Both the position numbers and the translations under genes were made by a program. Below, one piece after another: positions 13,568 through 13,575 of a stretch of 13,575 nt of DNA (its first letter is position 1; every line of letters starts with the position of its first letter). The notes beneath the pieces are model-generated. The model had not been told where the DNA came from. It was given only the letters and a program-made list of their open reading frames with translations, and searched no databases. Source of the DNA: RGIG6353 sp045590615 (GTDB lineage: Bacteria > Bacillota > Clostridia > Oscillospirales > SIG627); NCBI GenBank assembly GCA_045590615.1, contig JAZNRH010000030.1, forward strand, positions 1 to 13,575, written 5' to 3'.

Positions 13568-13575
13568 CACTGCCC

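Overview
The window looks like chromosomal DNA from a low-to-mid GC member of the Firmicutes, probably an anaerobic, gut-type clostridium. The grounds are the single his operon with a short HisG plus HisZ and a TrpR-type (YerC-like) first gene, tRNA genes that encode their own CCA, strong AGGAG ribosome sites, consensus TTGACA/TATAAT promoters, and a small Cys-rich protein of a clostridial family. No species can be named from the sequence alone. No phage, insertion sequence, CRISPR array or plasmid gene is visible.

Left end (1-365, minus strand): a tRNA cluster transcribed leftward in the order Phe(GAA), Gly(GCC), then a third tRNA cut by the window edge. A consensus promoter lies between tRNA-Phe and the end of the his operon.

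Histidine operon (390-8958, minus strand): eleven tightly packed genes read from a consensus promoter at 8930-8958, in the order TrpR-family regulator, hisZ, hisG, hisD, hisC, hisB, hisH, hisA, hisF, hisIE and a PHP-type histidinol phosphatase. Together they cover every step from PRPP and ATP to histidine. Neighbouring genes overlap by 1-8 nt or are separated by 1-12 nt, so translation is probably coupled. Key catalytic residues are present in all the enzymes where I checked them. The first gene is the obvious candidate repressor, and a perfect 8-bp tandem repeat at the expected transcription start is a candidate operator.

Middle (8971-9330): a small Cys-rich protein gene (DUF6472-like) on the minus strand with its own promoter and a strong hairpin terminator. 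It diverges from bioY, and the two promoters are near mirror images, sharing TTGACAATAT and the same ribosome-site context.

Right part (9282-13538, plus strand): bioY (biotin uptake S component), birA (biotin-protein ligase without a DNA-binding domain) and a 980-residue intracellular GH2 beta-galactosidase. They are spaced like one transcription unit: bioY and birA overlap by 35 nt, and birA and the galactosidase are 13 nt apart. A GC-rich hairpin of REP-like appearance follows the last stop codon.

Most of the window is ordinary, well-understood metabolism. I do not see a new multi-gene system. The points worth a second look are in the regulatory DNA (his leader repeat, mirrored bioY/DUF6472 promoters, complementary blocks around tRNA-Phe), an altered motif in BioY, and the 3' end repeat.
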